Positions 35,914 through 45,140 of a stretch of DNA of 64,000 nt are shown here, piece by piece. Within the stretch, counting starts at the first letter, position 1. Each line of letters opens with the position of its first letter. Under the pieces are notes generated by a model that saw only the letters and a program-made list of their open reading frames with translations, ran no database searches and was not told the origin of the DNA. Origin of the DNA: Akkermansia muciniphila (GTDB taxonomy: Bacteria > Verrucomicrobiota > Verrucomicrobiia > Limisphaerales > SXTU01); assembly GCA_945874145.1 (NCBI GenBank), contig CAMCFN010000018.1:1-64000 (forward strand). The letters are read 5' to 3'. A program made the position numbers and the translations under genes.

Positions 35914-38759
35914 TGTTCACCCTCTCCCAACCCGTCTGGCTCGCCCTGCTCATCCCGCTCGGCATCCTCTGGGCCTTCTGGCCGATGCCCACGCGCCTGC
36001 TCCGCGTGCTACGCGCCGTGACGCTCATTACGCTCGTCCTCGCGATGGCGCAGCCTGCCATCAAGCTCCCCGACCGCGCCGGAACCGTCGTCGTGGTCGC
36101 GGACCGCAGCGATTCCATGCCCGCCGGCGCGAGCACGCAGGCGAAGGAAGCCGTGGACCTCATCCAACGTGGCATGGGCGCGCGCGACCAATTGGCCGTC
36201 GTCAGTTTCGGCCAGCAAACCGCCGTCGAGCGCCCGCCGCAGCGCGGTGAGTTCCCCGGTTTCACCGCGCAAGTCGGCGCGGATGCTTCCAATCTCGCCG
36301 ACGCCCTCGACTCCGCGCTCGCGCTTATCCCGCCCGACGCACCCGGCCGCATCCTCATCGTCTCCGATGGCAAGTGGACTGGGCGCGACCCGCTCGCCGC
36401 CGCCGCGCGCGCTGCCGGTCGTGGCATCGCGATGGACCACCGCCTCCTCACGCGCCCCAGCGTCAACGACCTCGCCATTCAGTCCTTCCACACGCCGGAG
36501 ACGGTGCTGCCCGGCCAAGCTTACATCATGACCGCGTGGGTGCAGTCGCCGGTGGAGCAAACCATCGAGTATCAGCTCACGCGCGGCACGGCGGTCATCG
36601 CGTCTGGGAAGAAGGAAGTCCCCGCCGGCCGTTCGCGCCTGCTCTTCCGCGACCGCGCCACGGTGCCCGGCACGACGCAGTATCAACTCACGCTCAAGTC
36701 CGCCGCCACGGACCCGCTGCCCGAGAACAACCTCGCGCGCGCACTCGTCGGCGTGCGCGGCCCGAAGCCCATTCTCGTCCTCTCGCAGTCCGCCGACTCC
36801 GGCTACGTGCAGCTCTTGCGCAAAGGCCGCGTGGACCTCGACGCGCGCACGCCCGCCGAGACGCGGTGGACCTTGGAGGAACTCTCGCGCTACTCCGCCG
36901 TCGTCCTCGAAAACGTCATGGCCAGCCAGGTCGGCAGCGCGGGCATGGAGACGCTCGCCGCGTGGGTGGAGACGACCGGCAGCGGCTTGATGCTTACCGG
37001 CGGACGCAAGTCCTACGGCCCCGGCGGCTACTTCGGTTCGCCGCTCGACCGCGTGCTTCCGGTCTCGATGGAGATGCGGAAGGAGCACCGCAAGTTGCAG
37101 TTGGCAATCGTCGTCGCGCTCGACCGCTCCGGCTCCATGTCCGCGCCGGCGGGTGGCGGGAAGAAGAAAATTGACCTCGCCAACATCGGCACCGTGCAAG
37201 TCCTCGACCTGCTCGGGCCGACCGACGAGTTAGGCGTCATCGCCGTGGACTCGACCGCGCACACGATGGTGGACCTTGCGCCCGTCGACGCCGTGCGCGG
37301 CCAGCGCAGCCGCATCCTCGGCATCGAGAGCATGGGTGGCGGCATCTTCATCTACGAGGCGCTCGCCGCCGCGTCCCAGATGGTCATGAAGGCCAAGGCC
37401 GAGACGAAGCACATCATCCTCTTCGCCGATGCCGCCGATTCCGAGGAGCCGGGCCAATACGTCAACTTGCTCGCAAAGGTCCGCGAGGCCGGCATCACCG
37501 TCAGCGTCATCGGCATGGGCACGGAAGCCGACGTGGATGCGAACTTGCTCAAGGACATCGCGGCGCGCGGTGGCGGGCAAATCTACTTCAGCAACTCGCC
37601 CGAGGAGTTCCCGCGCATCTTTGCGCAGGACACGTTCACCGTCGCGCGCAGCACGTTCATCGAAGACAGCACGCCGCTCAAAGTCACCGGCGGCTTCAGC
37701 ACGCTCGGCGGGCAGGGCGACTGGCAGCCGCCCGCGCTCGGCGGCTACAACCTCACCTACCTGAAGCCCGAGGCGAACCTCGCGCTCGTCACAACCGACG
37801 AATACGCCGCGCCCGTCGTGGCCGCGTGGCAAGTGGGGAGCGGCCGCGCGCTCGCCTTCACCGGCGAGGCGGACGGCAAGCACGCCGGCGACCTCGCCAA
37901 GTGGCCGAGCGTTGGCGACTTCCACGCCACGCTCGCGCGCTGGACCGCCGGCGAGCAGCCCACGCTGCCGGAGAACATGCTGCTCACGCAGGAAGTCCGC
38001 GACGGCGCGTGCTTCGTGCAGCTCCACCTCGATCCCGAGCGCACCAACGAACCCTTTGCCACGCCGCCGCGCGTGAAGGTCCTGCACGGCCTGCCCGGCG
38101 CGCCGCCCGCGAAGCTCAACCTCCCGATGCAGTGGAAGTCTGCCGACCTGCTCGAAGCCGTCGTTTCCATTCGCGGCCGCGAGACCGCGCTGAACACGGT
38201 GGAAATCCCCGGCCTCAACCCCGTTTCCCTCCCGCCCGTCTGCCTGCTTTACTCGCCCGAGTTCGCCCCCGAGCAAGCGGGCCGAGGCCGCGTGACCTTG
38301 GAGAAACTCAGCGCCACCACGACCGGCGAAGCCCGCGTGGATCTGCCAGGCATTTGGAAATCGCTGCCGAGCAAACCGCAGTTCGTGGACCTCGCCGTGT
38401 GGCTGGTCATTTTCGCGTTGCTCGTTTACCTCGTGGAAATCTTCGAGCGCCGCACCGGCTGGCTCGGCGCACGGAGCCGCCGAGGTCAGGAGGCGGAACT
38501 CGCGATGAATCAGAGTGCCGAGCAGATCACGCCGTCAGCTCCGAAGAAATCGCTCTCTGCTTTCGATCAGATCGCGTGGCGGCGCCAGCAGAAGCCTAAG
38601 ACGGACGTGCAGCAGGGCGTCGCTGCCGCGACTGGTGGGGGCAACCTGCCGGCCGGCCAACCCGCCCCGTCCGCCGAGAGTTCCGCTGCCCCTACCGACC
38701 AACTCGAAGCCCTCCGCCTCGCCCGCAAGCGCGCGCAGGACCGGCGGGGAAAGGAGTGA
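35913..38759 (+). CDS. Membrane protein with two VWA domains and a GATase-like region
   Basis: A 948-residue protein starting in TGATG with the previous stop. Two N-terminal helices (VWLALLIPLGILWAFWPM; VLRAVTLITLVLAMAQPAI) precede VWA domain 1, whose MIDAS is D64-x-S66-x-S68. A GATase-like module follows (PILVLSQSADSGYVQLL, LTGGRKSYGPGGYFG) without the catalytic Cys. VWA domain 2 has MIDAS D404-x-S406-x-S408 (LDRSGSM) and a full metal site. A C-terminal helix (LAVWLVIFALLVYLVEIFER) and a basic, Pro-rich cytoplasmic tail end the protein. A likely partner of the BatA-like and DUF58 proteins. Confidence 0.87.
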   Translation: MFTLSQPVWLALLIPLGILWAFWPMPTRLLRVLRAVTLITLVLAMAQPAIKLPDRAGTVVVVADRSDSMPAGASTQAKEAVDLIQRGMGARDQLAVVSFGQQTAVERPPQRGEFPGFTAQVGADASNLADALDSALALIPPDAPGRILIVSDGKWTGRDPLAAAARAAGRGIAMDHRLLTRPSVNDLAIQSFHTPETVLPGQAYIMTAWVQSPVEQTIEYQLTRGTAVIASGKKEVPAGRSRLLFRDRATVPGTTQYQLTLKSAATDPLPENNLARALVGVRGPKPILVLSQSADSGYVQLLRKGRVDLDARTPAETRWTLEELSRYSAVVLENVMASQVGSAGMETLAAWVETTGSGLMLTGGRKSYGPGGYFGSPLDRVLPVSMEMRKEHRKLQLAIVVALDRSGSMSAPAGGGKKKIDLANIGTVQVLDLLGPTDELGVIAVDSTAHTMVDLAPVDAVRGQRSRILGIESMGGGIFIYEALAAASQMVMKAKAETKHIILFADAADSEEPGQYVNLLAKVREAGITVSVIGMGTEADVDANLLKDIAARGGGQIYFSNSPEEFPRIFAQDTFTVARSTFIEDSTPLKVTGGFSTLGGQGDWQPPALGGYNLTYLKPEANLALVTTDEYAAPVVAAWQVGSGRALAFTGEADGKHAGDLAKWPSVGDFHATLARWTAGEQPTLPENMLLTQEVRDGACFVQLHLDPERTNEPFATPPRVKVLHGLPGAPPAKLNLPMQWKSADLLEAVVSIRGRETALNTVEIPGLNPVSLPPVCLLYSPEFAPEQAGRGRVTLEKLSATTTGEARVDLPGIWKSLPSKPQFVDLAVWLVIFALLVYLVEIFERRTGWLGARSRRGQEAELAMNQSAEQITPSAPKKSLSAFDQIAWRRQQKPKTDVQQGVAAATGGGNLPAGQPAPSAESSAAPTDQLEALRLARKRAQDRRGKE

Positions 38760-38771
38760 ACATCGAAAATC

Positions 38772-39269
38772 ATGGAATCCAATCCGGACACCATTTACGA
38801 AAGCTACCGCATGGCGGTCGACGAGTATTTTGCCAAGTGCAGCACGGCACCTGAGCGGAGGCACCAGCCCGATTGGGAGCGCTTTTCAGAGTTGCGAAGG
38901 CAACTTGTGCCACATGCGGAGGCCGGCCACGCGAACTGCCAGTATGCACTGGCAATCATCGCTTGGTGGGGGCTGTGCTGCAAAACGGAAGAGGAGTATG
39001 AAGCCGGCTATGCTCAGGGAACAGAAGAGGCGACGCGCTGGTGGGTGGCCGCTGGCCGGCAAGGTTGCTCATGGGCGGTGGATAATTTACTCACTTTAGG
39101 AACAGGACCGGAAGCGGAACGGGCACGCTCGGTGTCCCAGGAGGTGAAGCGCGATTGCCCGCACCTAATTGGGCACGACAAACCGACGGGCATGCCGATA
39201 ATTGGGCCTGACTTCATGCGGGAAGTGACTCGCCGACTCTTCGGGGTGGTTCGGTCTGGCAATGAGTAG
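38772..39269 (+). CDS. Sel1-repeat-like protein
   Basis: A 165-residue soluble protein. AEAGHANCQYALAIIAWWG and EATRWWVAAGRQGCSWAVDN have the spacing and residues of Sel1/TPR-like helix pairs, about residues 48-115. The C-terminal about 45 residues are not recognised. Sel1 repeats mediate protein-protein contacts. It lies 12 bp after the double-VWA gene and may be its last operon member. Base composition appears slightly less GC-rich than its neighbours. Confidence 0.62.
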   Translation: MESNPDTIYESYRMAVDEYFAKCSTAPERRHQPDWERFSELRRQLVPHAEAGHANCQYALAIIAWWGLCCKTEEEYEAGYAQGTEEATRWWVAAGRQGCSWAVDNLLTLGTGPEAERARSVSQEVKRDCPHLIGHDKPTGMPIIGPDFMREVTRRLFGVVRSGNE

Positions 39270-39381
39270 AGCGACGGCCATCCTAAACCGCGCAGGAGCA
39301 GGGGTAATAAGCGGGGTTTGCCATTCACAGATTGAATCCAGTCCCTGCCTCGCCGTCTGTCTCTTCGACACGATACGCAAC

Positions 39382-40728
39382 ATGAGCCAATCTCGTTACA
39401 ACTGCGCGGGCCTCGGGCGCCGCGACTTCCTTCAGCTTGGCCTGGGTGCCGGCGCGGGCTTGGGCTTCGCCGACCTGCTGCGGCTTCGGGCAGGAGCTGC
39501 AGAATCCGCCAAAGCAATCGGCCAGCCGGGCGGCAAGCGCGTCAATGTCATCATGATCTGGCAGGATGGCGGCCCAAGCCACTACGAGAGCTTCGACCCA
39601 AAGCCGGAGGCGCCCTCGGAGATTCGCGGGGAATTCAAGACCATCAAGACGAGTGTTCCCGGTGTCCACTTTTCCGACTGTGTTCCGGAACTGGCCAAGG
39701 TCGCGGACCGCTGTTCCATCCTTCGCTCGCTGGCTCACAAAGATCCCAATCACGGTGGAGGCAACCATTACTTGATGACCGGCGCACCGACGCCCGTGCC
39801 GGTGGGCTGCGGTGCCTTCGTGACCTTTCATCCGTCGTTTGGTTCCGTGGTTTCCTACAAGCGCGGAGTGCAGAAGGGCATGCCGCCCTACATGACCATG
39901 CCGAGCATGTCGCGCTCCGGCGGGCCGAATTTCCTCGGCGCGGAGCATGCGCCGTTCGTCGTGGGCGGATCTCCCCAAACGGAGGGTTTCAAGGTCCGTG
40001 ACGTGGTGCTGCCCCCTGACATCAGTGAGGGCCGGGGAGTCTCCCGCCAAGACCTGCGGAAATCCTTGGACCGGCTGGCGCGCATCGCGGATGCGGCAGC
40101 GGAAGACCCGACCGTGGGTTTTGACAAGTTTTATGCCCAGGGCGTGGACCTCATCACGAGCCCCCAAGCACAAGCGGCCTTCGACATCGGCAAGGAGGAC
40201 CCGAAGACACGGGAGATGTATGGCATGACGGATTTTGGCCAGCGCTGCCTGCTGGCCCGCCGACTCGTCGAGGCGGGGGTTTCCTGGGTGACGGTTTACA
40301 CCGGTGGCTGGGACCATCACACGACGATTTTTGAGACGCTCAAGGGCGACTTTGGCAAGAAGTTCGATCGCGGTGTGGCGGCGCTCATCGCCGATCTGGA
40401 TCGGCGCGGGTCGCTGGAAAACACGCTGGTCCTCGCCTTGGGCGAGTTCGGTCGCACGCCCAAGGTGAACGCCCGCGCCGGACGTGACCACTGGCCTTTC
40501 GCGATGAGTGTGCTCTTCGCTGGCGCAGGGGTGCCGCGCGGACAGGTGATTGGCGCGACCGATCCAAAGGGCTACTACGCCGCCGACAATGTGTATGCGC
40601 CCGAGGATTTTGCCGTGACCCTCTACACGAAGCTGGGCATCGACGCCCACCAGACGCTGCATACCAACACCGGCCGGCCGATGCAGCTCGTGAACGGTGG
40701 TCGTCCGATCAAGGAATTGTTCGCCTGA
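39382..40728 (+). CDS. DUF1501 domain protein, twin-arginine exported
   Basis: A 448-residue DUF1501 protein. I start at 39382 (MSQSRYNCAGLGRRDFLQLG), which places the twin-arginine motif GRRDFLQLG and a hydrophobic stretch in normal signal positions; an earlier in-frame ATG at 39262 adds 40 residues that overlap the previous gene. Family motifs are NVIMIWQDGGPSHYESFDPK and LALGEFGRTPKVN with GRDHWPFAMSVLFAGAGVP. The DUF1549/DUF1553 partner is not adjacent here, unlike the pair at 5.4-9.1 kb. Confidence 0.9.
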   Translation: MSQSRYNCAGLGRRDFLQLGLGAGAGLGFADLLRLRAGAAESAKAIGQPGGKRVNVIMIWQDGGPSHYESFDPKPEAPSEIRGEFKTIKTSVPGVHFSDCVPELAKVADRCSILRSLAHKDPNHGGGNHYLMTGAPTPVPVGCGAFVTFHPSFGSVVSYKRGVQKGMPPYMTMPSMSRSGGPNFLGAEHAPFVVGGSPQTEGFKVRDVVLPPDISEGRGVSRQDLRKSLDRLARIADAAAEDPTVGFDKFYAQGVDLITSPQAQAAFDIGKEDPKTREMYGMTDFGQRCLLARRLVEAGVSWVTVYTGGWDHHTTIFETLKGDFGKKFDRGVAALIADLDRRGSLENTLVLALGEFGRTPKVNARAGRDHWPFAMSVLFAGAGVPRGQVIGATDPKGYYAADNVYAPEDFAVTLYTKLGIDAHQTLHTNTGRPMQLVNGGRPIKELFA

Positions 40729-40743
40729 GGGGCGAGCGCCCCT
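40728..40743. terminator. Short hairpin between convergent genes
   Basis: AGGGGC-GAGC-GCCCCT is a perfect 6-bp stem in the 21-bp gap between the DUF1501 stop (40728) and the der stop (40750). No U-rich run follows on either strand, so intrinsic termination is only a possibility. Confidence 0.4.
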
Positions 40744-40749
40744 GCTGGT

Positions 40750-42567
40750 TCAACGAGCGGCCGCAGCGCGGGCGGCGCGGGCTTTTCCCGAGAGGCGCTT
40801 TTTCACTTTCACAAACGGCCGGCGCGGGCGGGACGATTGCGGAGGTTTTTGACTAGCCTGACGACCTGAAGGCACGTATGCCCCACGAACAGGCTTTTGG
40901 CGGGAAGGTCTTCCGTCATCCTGTTCGTAGGTCGTCTGTTTGGGGCGGCGTTGCTCCTGCCTAGGCTCCGTCTGGGCAGGTTTCTCCGTGCGCGGCAGAT
41001 CGCGACGGGGCGACTGCGCCCGGTCCTTGAACTTCCTTAGCGGCTCGATGGTTTTGGGCCTGGCCTTGGGCACAAGGACGATGGGGCAACCTTCATAGCC
41101 GAACGCCTTGCGTAGATCGCCCGCAAGGTGCTTCATGTATTGGGGCGAAAACAATTCGTCGCGATTCACGAACAGCAGGAAGGTGGGTGGGGCCAACCTC
41201 ACTTGGGTGGCGTAGTAGAACTTCAACAAGTGGCCGGTCGCGCTGATGGGTTGGCGACGTTCGATGGCGTCATTCAGCGTGCGGTTCAGAATGCCGGTGG
41301 GAACTTTCTGCTGAAGCTGGGCGGCGACGTAGCGCACCGCCTCCAGCAGGCGATCCAGTTGGAAGCCCGACTTGGCCGAGGTGAAAATCACGGGCGCGTA
41401 ATCAAGGAAGAACAGCTTCTCCTGCACCCACGCACCAAACTCGGCCAGCGTGGTCATCTTGTTGGCCTGACCTTCGCGGTGCTGCTTGTTCAGGCTTGTT
41501 CGCCGGGCGATCTCCTCCTCGCGCGCGGTGCGGACGGCATCGGCCATCAAGTCCCATTTGTTGATGACCACAATGCAGCCTTTCCGGGCGGTTACGATGA
41601 GGTCGGCAACCTTCTTGTCCTGCTCGATGATGCCGGACTCGGCGTCGAGCACGAGCACCACGATGTCGGCCCGCTCGATGGATTCCTCGGTGCGCTGCAC
41701 ACTGAAGAATTCAACGGTGTTGTCCACGCGCCGGGACTTGCGCAGACCGGCGGTGTCAATGAGCACATACTTCTGATGCACGCCTTCGGTCACGACCTCG
41801 AACGGCACATCCACCGCGTCGCGCGTGGTGCCGGGAATGGGGCTGACGATCACGCGCTCCGATTTGGTGAGCGCATTGATGATGGAGGATTTGCCCACGT
41901 TCGGGCGGCCCACAATGGCCAGTTTGAGCGGCCCAGTAGGGCGGGGAAGCCGTTTCGGATTTTTGGCGATTTCTTCCTCGATAATCGGCTCAGCCTCATC
42001 AGTGGCAGTCTTGGCTGCGTCGTAGGGGGCGTCACTGTCATCGTCGTCGTCCGGGCTGGCTTCAGGCAGATGGCCGGCGGCCTTGTTCATCAGCATTTCG
42101 ATGCCGCGTCCATGAATGGCCGTGACGGGGAAGATTTGCTTGAAACCCAGCACGGCGAACTCGGTGACGCCGGCCTCCGATTTGTAATTGTCCACCTTGT
42201 TGACCGCCACGAGGACGGGCTTGCCCGAGTGATGCAGGCGTTGGGCCACCTCACGGTCGAGCGGGACAACGCCTTCCTGAACGTTGACGACGAGGATGAT
42301 GCAATCTGCCGCTTGCACAGCCATCTCGACCTGCTCGAGAGCGGCATTGATGATTACGTCTTCCACCTTCTCGCCGCGCAGGAGGCCGATGCCGCCGGTG
42401 TCCACGAGCGTGAAGGGCCGGCCGCGCCACTCGGCCTCGGCCGTCACGCGGTCACGGGTGACGCCCGGCATGTCATGCACAATGGCGATGCGCCGGCCGG
42501 CGATGCGGTTGAAGAGCGCGGACTTGCCGACATTAGGGCGACCGACGATGGCGATGATTCCTGACAT
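40750..42567 (-). CDS. der: Ribosome-associated GTPase Der (EngA) with extended basic tail
   Basis: A 605-residue tandem GTPase needed for 50S ribosome assembly. The ATG at 42567 gives MSGIIAIVGRPNVGKSALFN. The first G1 motif is residues 9-16, the second GRPNVGKSS is near residue 216-224, separated by an acidic linker with DDDDDSD. NKVD and NKWD are G4 motifs, and a KH-like domain follows (FLLFVNRDELFSPQYMKHL). Der is usually about 440-500 residues; here about 100 extra residues after the KH domain are rich in Arg, Lys, Pro and Gln and probably bind RNA. The gene is read away from the methyltransferase gene, 110 bp apart. Confidence 0.94.
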   Translation of the reverse strand: MSGIIAIVGRPNVGKSALFNRIAGRRIAIVHDMPGVTRDRVTAEAEWRGRPFTLVDTGGIGLLRGEKVEDVIINAALEQVEMAVQAADCIILVVNVQEGVVPLDREVAQRLHHSGKPVLVAVNKVDNYKSEAGVTEFAVLGFKQIFPVTAIHGRGIEMLMNKAAGHLPEASPDDDDDSDAPYDAAKTATDEAEPIIEEEIAKNPKRLPRPTGPLKLAIVGRPNVGKSSIINALTKSERVIVSPIPGTTRDAVDVPFEVVTEGVHQKYVLIDTAGLRKSRRVDNTVEFFSVQRTEESIERADIVVLVLDAESGIIEQDKKVADLIVTARKGCIVVINKWDLMADAVRTAREEEIARRTSLNKQHREGQANKMTTLAEFGAWVQEKLFFLDYAPVIFTSAKSGFQLDRLLEAVRYVAAQLQQKVPTGILNRTLNDAIERRQPISATGHLLKFYYATQVRLAPPTFLLFVNRDELFSPQYMKHLAGDLRKAFGYEGCPIVLVPKARPKTIEPLRKFKDRAQSPRRDLPRTEKPAQTEPRQEQRRPKQTTYEQDDGRPSRQKPVRGAYVPSGRQASQKPPQSSRPRRPFVKVKKRLSGKARAARAAAAR

Positions 42568-42676
42568 AACAGAAGGGCAGGGTGGAGCAGAACGCCTCTC
42601 AAGGCGATACATTTGAATGGGAAACGGACACCGGAGGAGTGCTGGAACTTCGTGTGCTCGCGCATTATACCGCCGC

Positions 42677-43831
42677 TCAGGCGGCCCCTTGCCAGCGTAA
42701 ATCCGCCACACATTCCACATGCTGCGTCTGCGGGAACATGTCGTGCGGCGTCACCTTCACCAAGCGATAACCACCCTCGGCGCAGAGAATTTGCAGATCT
42801 CGCGCCAGCGTGGCGGGATGGCACGAAACGTAAATCACCTGCGCCGGGCGTGCTGCCCGGATGCGCTGCAACGCCGCGGGTGGCACGCCGGTCCGCGGCG
42901 GATCTATGACCAGTGTGGTCGGTGTGCCGGGATGCCGTTGGAGGAGTCCGCCCAGATAATCTTCCGCCGGCCCGCGCACAAATTGGCCATTCTGCACTGC
43001 GCGCCGCCGCATGTTCTCCTTCGCGGCCGTGATGGCGGCCGCGTCATACTCCACGCCCACGAAGCTTTCGACCAAGTCCGCCAGTTCCAGAGCGAAGAAG
43101 CCCACGCCGCAGTAAGCGTCGATCAAGTGCCGCGAGCCGGCCTCGCGCAGTCGCTCACGAACGGTCTCCACGAGCTTGGGCAGCAGGAAGAAGTTGTTCT
43201 GGAAGAACGAATCATTCGGCACCACCCAGCCCTCGGGCGGCACTCGGAGCGTCACCTTGAGGCCGCCTCGCTGAGGCGGATTGGCGCGGACCTCCTTCAA
43301 TCGCTCATTCAACACTGGCTCGGCCAGAAGGCATTCATTGATGTCCACCACGAACTCGTTATCGAACCCCAGAAAGCCCAGCTCAAGTCGTTGCTGCCGT
43401 TTGTTCCACTGGCTCCGGACCATGATGCGGTTGCGGTAGCCAAATGGCTCAGGGCAGGGGACCACCGGATCAATTGTGACTTGGCCCAATCCGCCAATCC
43501 GCTGGAACAGGTCGGCGATCTGCTTGTGCTTAAGCCGCAACTGGGCGGCGTAGCCCACGTGCTGATACTGGCAGCCGCCGCACTGGCCGAAATACTGGCA
43601 ACGGGGCGTCACTCGGTCAGGTGAAGGCGTTACCACCCGCACCAGCCGCGCCCGGGCGAACTTGCGCCGCACCTCAGTCACTTCGACTTCAACTTCTTCC
43701 CCGAGGCAGACGAACGGGACGAAAATGACCAGTTCGTTGAGCCGCGCAACGCCTTCGCCCCCAAACGCGATGTCGTGGATGACGACCTTAACTTGTGTGC
43801 CCGCAACCAAGGCGGGAGTTTCACTTGCCAT
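42677..43831 (-). CDS. TrmA/RumA-family 23S rRNA or tRNA (uracil-5-)-methyltransferase
   Basis: A 384-residue enzyme that methylates C5 of a uridine in RNA. Residues about 5-66 form a TRAM domain. The four cysteines for a 4Fe-4S cluster are C78, C84, C87 (CQYFGQCGGCQ) and C126 (VVPCPEPFGYRNR). The SAM motif is IDAYCGVGFFALELA; IDPPRTGVPP and the catalytic region VIYVSCHPATLARDL follow. I start at 43831; the open frame upstream enters a repeat element. rRNA U1939 or U747 or tRNA U54 are the possible targets and cannot be told apart here. Confidence 0.9.
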   Translation of the reverse strand: MASETPALVAGTQVKVVIHDIAFGGEGVARLNELVIFVPFVCLGEEVEVEVTEVRRKFARARLVRVVTPSPDRVTPRCQYFGQCGGCQYQHVGYAAQLRLKHKQIADLFQRIGGLGQVTIDPVVPCPEPFGYRNRIMVRSQWNKRQQRLELGFLGFDNEFVVDINECLLAEPVLNERLKEVRANPPQRGGLKVTLRVPPEGWVVPNDSFFQNNFFLLPKLVETVRERLREAGSRHLIDAYCGVGFFALELADLVESFVGVEYDAAAITAAKENMRRRAVQNGQFVRGPAEDYLGGLLQRHPGTPTTLVIDPPRTGVPPAALQRIRAARPAQVIYVSCHPATLARDLQILCAEGGYRLVKVTPHDMFPQTQHVECVADLRWQGAA

Positions 43832-43878
43832 GCACTGAGCATCGCGCACGGCAGGCAGCGGAAGCAATGCGAGACAAG

Positions 43879-44114
43879 GTAGGTGACGACGTGATGAGTC
43901 TGTCACCGGCATTTCCTTCTCCCTTCGCGAAGCGAGGGGAGGAGGTGGCCGAAGGCCGCATGAGGGGGCCACCAACGGCGCCGCATGTAACCCCTCTCCC
44001 CGGCCTCTCCCCTCTCCGATGAAGGGAGAGGGGGGGAAAAGAATGCAGCGGCCAGTTGGAGATTCCGCAGGGTCTCGTTCGGAATTGAAGTGAGACTCCT
44101 CACGTCGTCCCTAC
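43879..44114. repeat. Composite repeat: R1 arms enclosing GC-rich hairpins
   Basis: The R1 arms at 43879-43902 (GTAGGTGACGACGTGATG..) and 44092-44114 (GAGACTCCTCACGTCGTC..) are inverted. Inside are GGTGGCC...GGCCACC and a stem between CCCCTCTCC (near 44001 and again near 44010) and GGAGAGGGG near 44028, so a second hairpin element appears nested in the first. The composite fills most of the 291-bp gap between the methyltransferase start and the end of the envelope-protein gene at 44123. Confidence 0.78.
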
Positions 44115-44122
44115 GAGGGGCT

Positions 44123-45118
44123 TCACTTCACCGTCAGCGTCATGTCCTCCATCAACGCGAGGGCGACGGCTTCGGTTATTTCGCGCACGTCGAAGTTCGT
44201 GATGATGCGGCCGGCGTAGCGGTCGCGACCGAGGATGTCGGAGGCGCTGGCCTGGCCAAGGATGGCGGCGTCTTTCAGGCGGATGGCGGAGACTTGGATG
44301 TCGGGGACTTGATAGACCTTGTCGCCGGAGACTTCGCGGATGACGAGCTGGCGGCTGGAGATGAGGACTTCGAGCGCCACGTCGGCAATCTTCGCGAGCG
44401 CTTCGCGGTCCTTGCGGGCGGCCTCGCCGTTGGTGTCCTTGAGAATCGCGTCGAGCGAGCGGCTCGGAATGAGCTGCGTGGCGATGCGCTGGTCGGCGAG
44501 CGACGCGCCGCCCATGCGCAGCGGGCGACCGAAGAGGCGCTCGACATCGCGGGCGGTCTGCTTGTCGGCGAGCGTGAGCTCGGGGCGGGCGCTGTCGGCG
44601 AAGCGGTTGTCGCGGGTCTGGCGCTCGTTGGTGGTGGTGATTTTGCCGGGGCCTTGGGGAACTTGGTTCTGCAAAGTGCCCGCCGGGAGCGTGACCGCGC
44701 CGCCGGCGTTGATGGTGACAGTGTTGATGGGCTGCGCGGCGTTCGCGGGAGCGGCGATGGTGGAGTCAATCGTCGTGCGCGTGGTGTCGGTGCGCTCGTT
44801 GCGGGAGGCGAGGCGCGCGCCGGACTTTTCGTCCACGAGGTCGCGATTCACGTGGATGAGAATACGCGGGCTGCCGAGCTTGGGGTAGGCGGCCTTGAAC
44901 TTCTCGATGACGGTCTGCGCCTGTTGCGGGGTGATGAGCTGCGGCAAGCCGGTGATGGGCTTCTGCTCATACACGTAGGTGCCGGGCGGCGCGCCGGGCA
45001 CGGCGGGCGCGGTGGTGACGGGCACGGGGGCATTCGCGGGCGGGGCGGCGGGCTTCTGCGCCTGCGCGAACGCGCCGAGCGGGAGGGTGAGCGCGGTGAG
45101 GAGGAGTGTGTTTTTCAT
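44123..45118 (-). CDS. Secreted protein, possibly CsgG/LpoB-like
   Basis: A 331-residue exported protein. The ATG at 45118 gives the signal peptide MKNTLLLTALTLPLGAFAQA; the frame upstream is not signal-like. A Pro/Ala-rich stretch (about 20-55) is followed by SPRILIHVNRDLVDEKSGAR and, near the end, KIADVALEVLISSRQLVIRE, QVPDIQVSAIRLKDAAILG and IITNFDVREITEAVALALME. The alternating strands resemble CsgG or LpoB-type lipoprotein folds, but I cannot prove homology. It lies 22 bp after a small anchored protein in a run of envelope genes. Confidence 0.68.
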   Translation of the reverse strand: MKNTLLLTALTLPLGAFAQAQKPAAPPANAPVPVTTAPAVPGAPPGTYVYEQKPITGLPQLITPQQAQTVIEKFKAAYPKLGSPRILIHVNRDLVDEKSGARLASRNERTDTTRTTIDSTIAAPANAAQPINTVTINAGGAVTLPAGTLQNQVPQGPGKITTTNERQTRDNRFADSARPELTLADKQTARDVERLFGRPLRMGGASLADQRIATQLIPSRSLDAILKDTNGEAARKDREALAKIADVALEVLISSRQLVIREVSGDKVYQVPDIQVSAIRLKDAAILGQASASDILGRDRYAGRIITNFDVREITEAVALALMEDMTLTVK

Positions 45119-45140
45119 AGTGTAACAGGAGTTCAACCAA

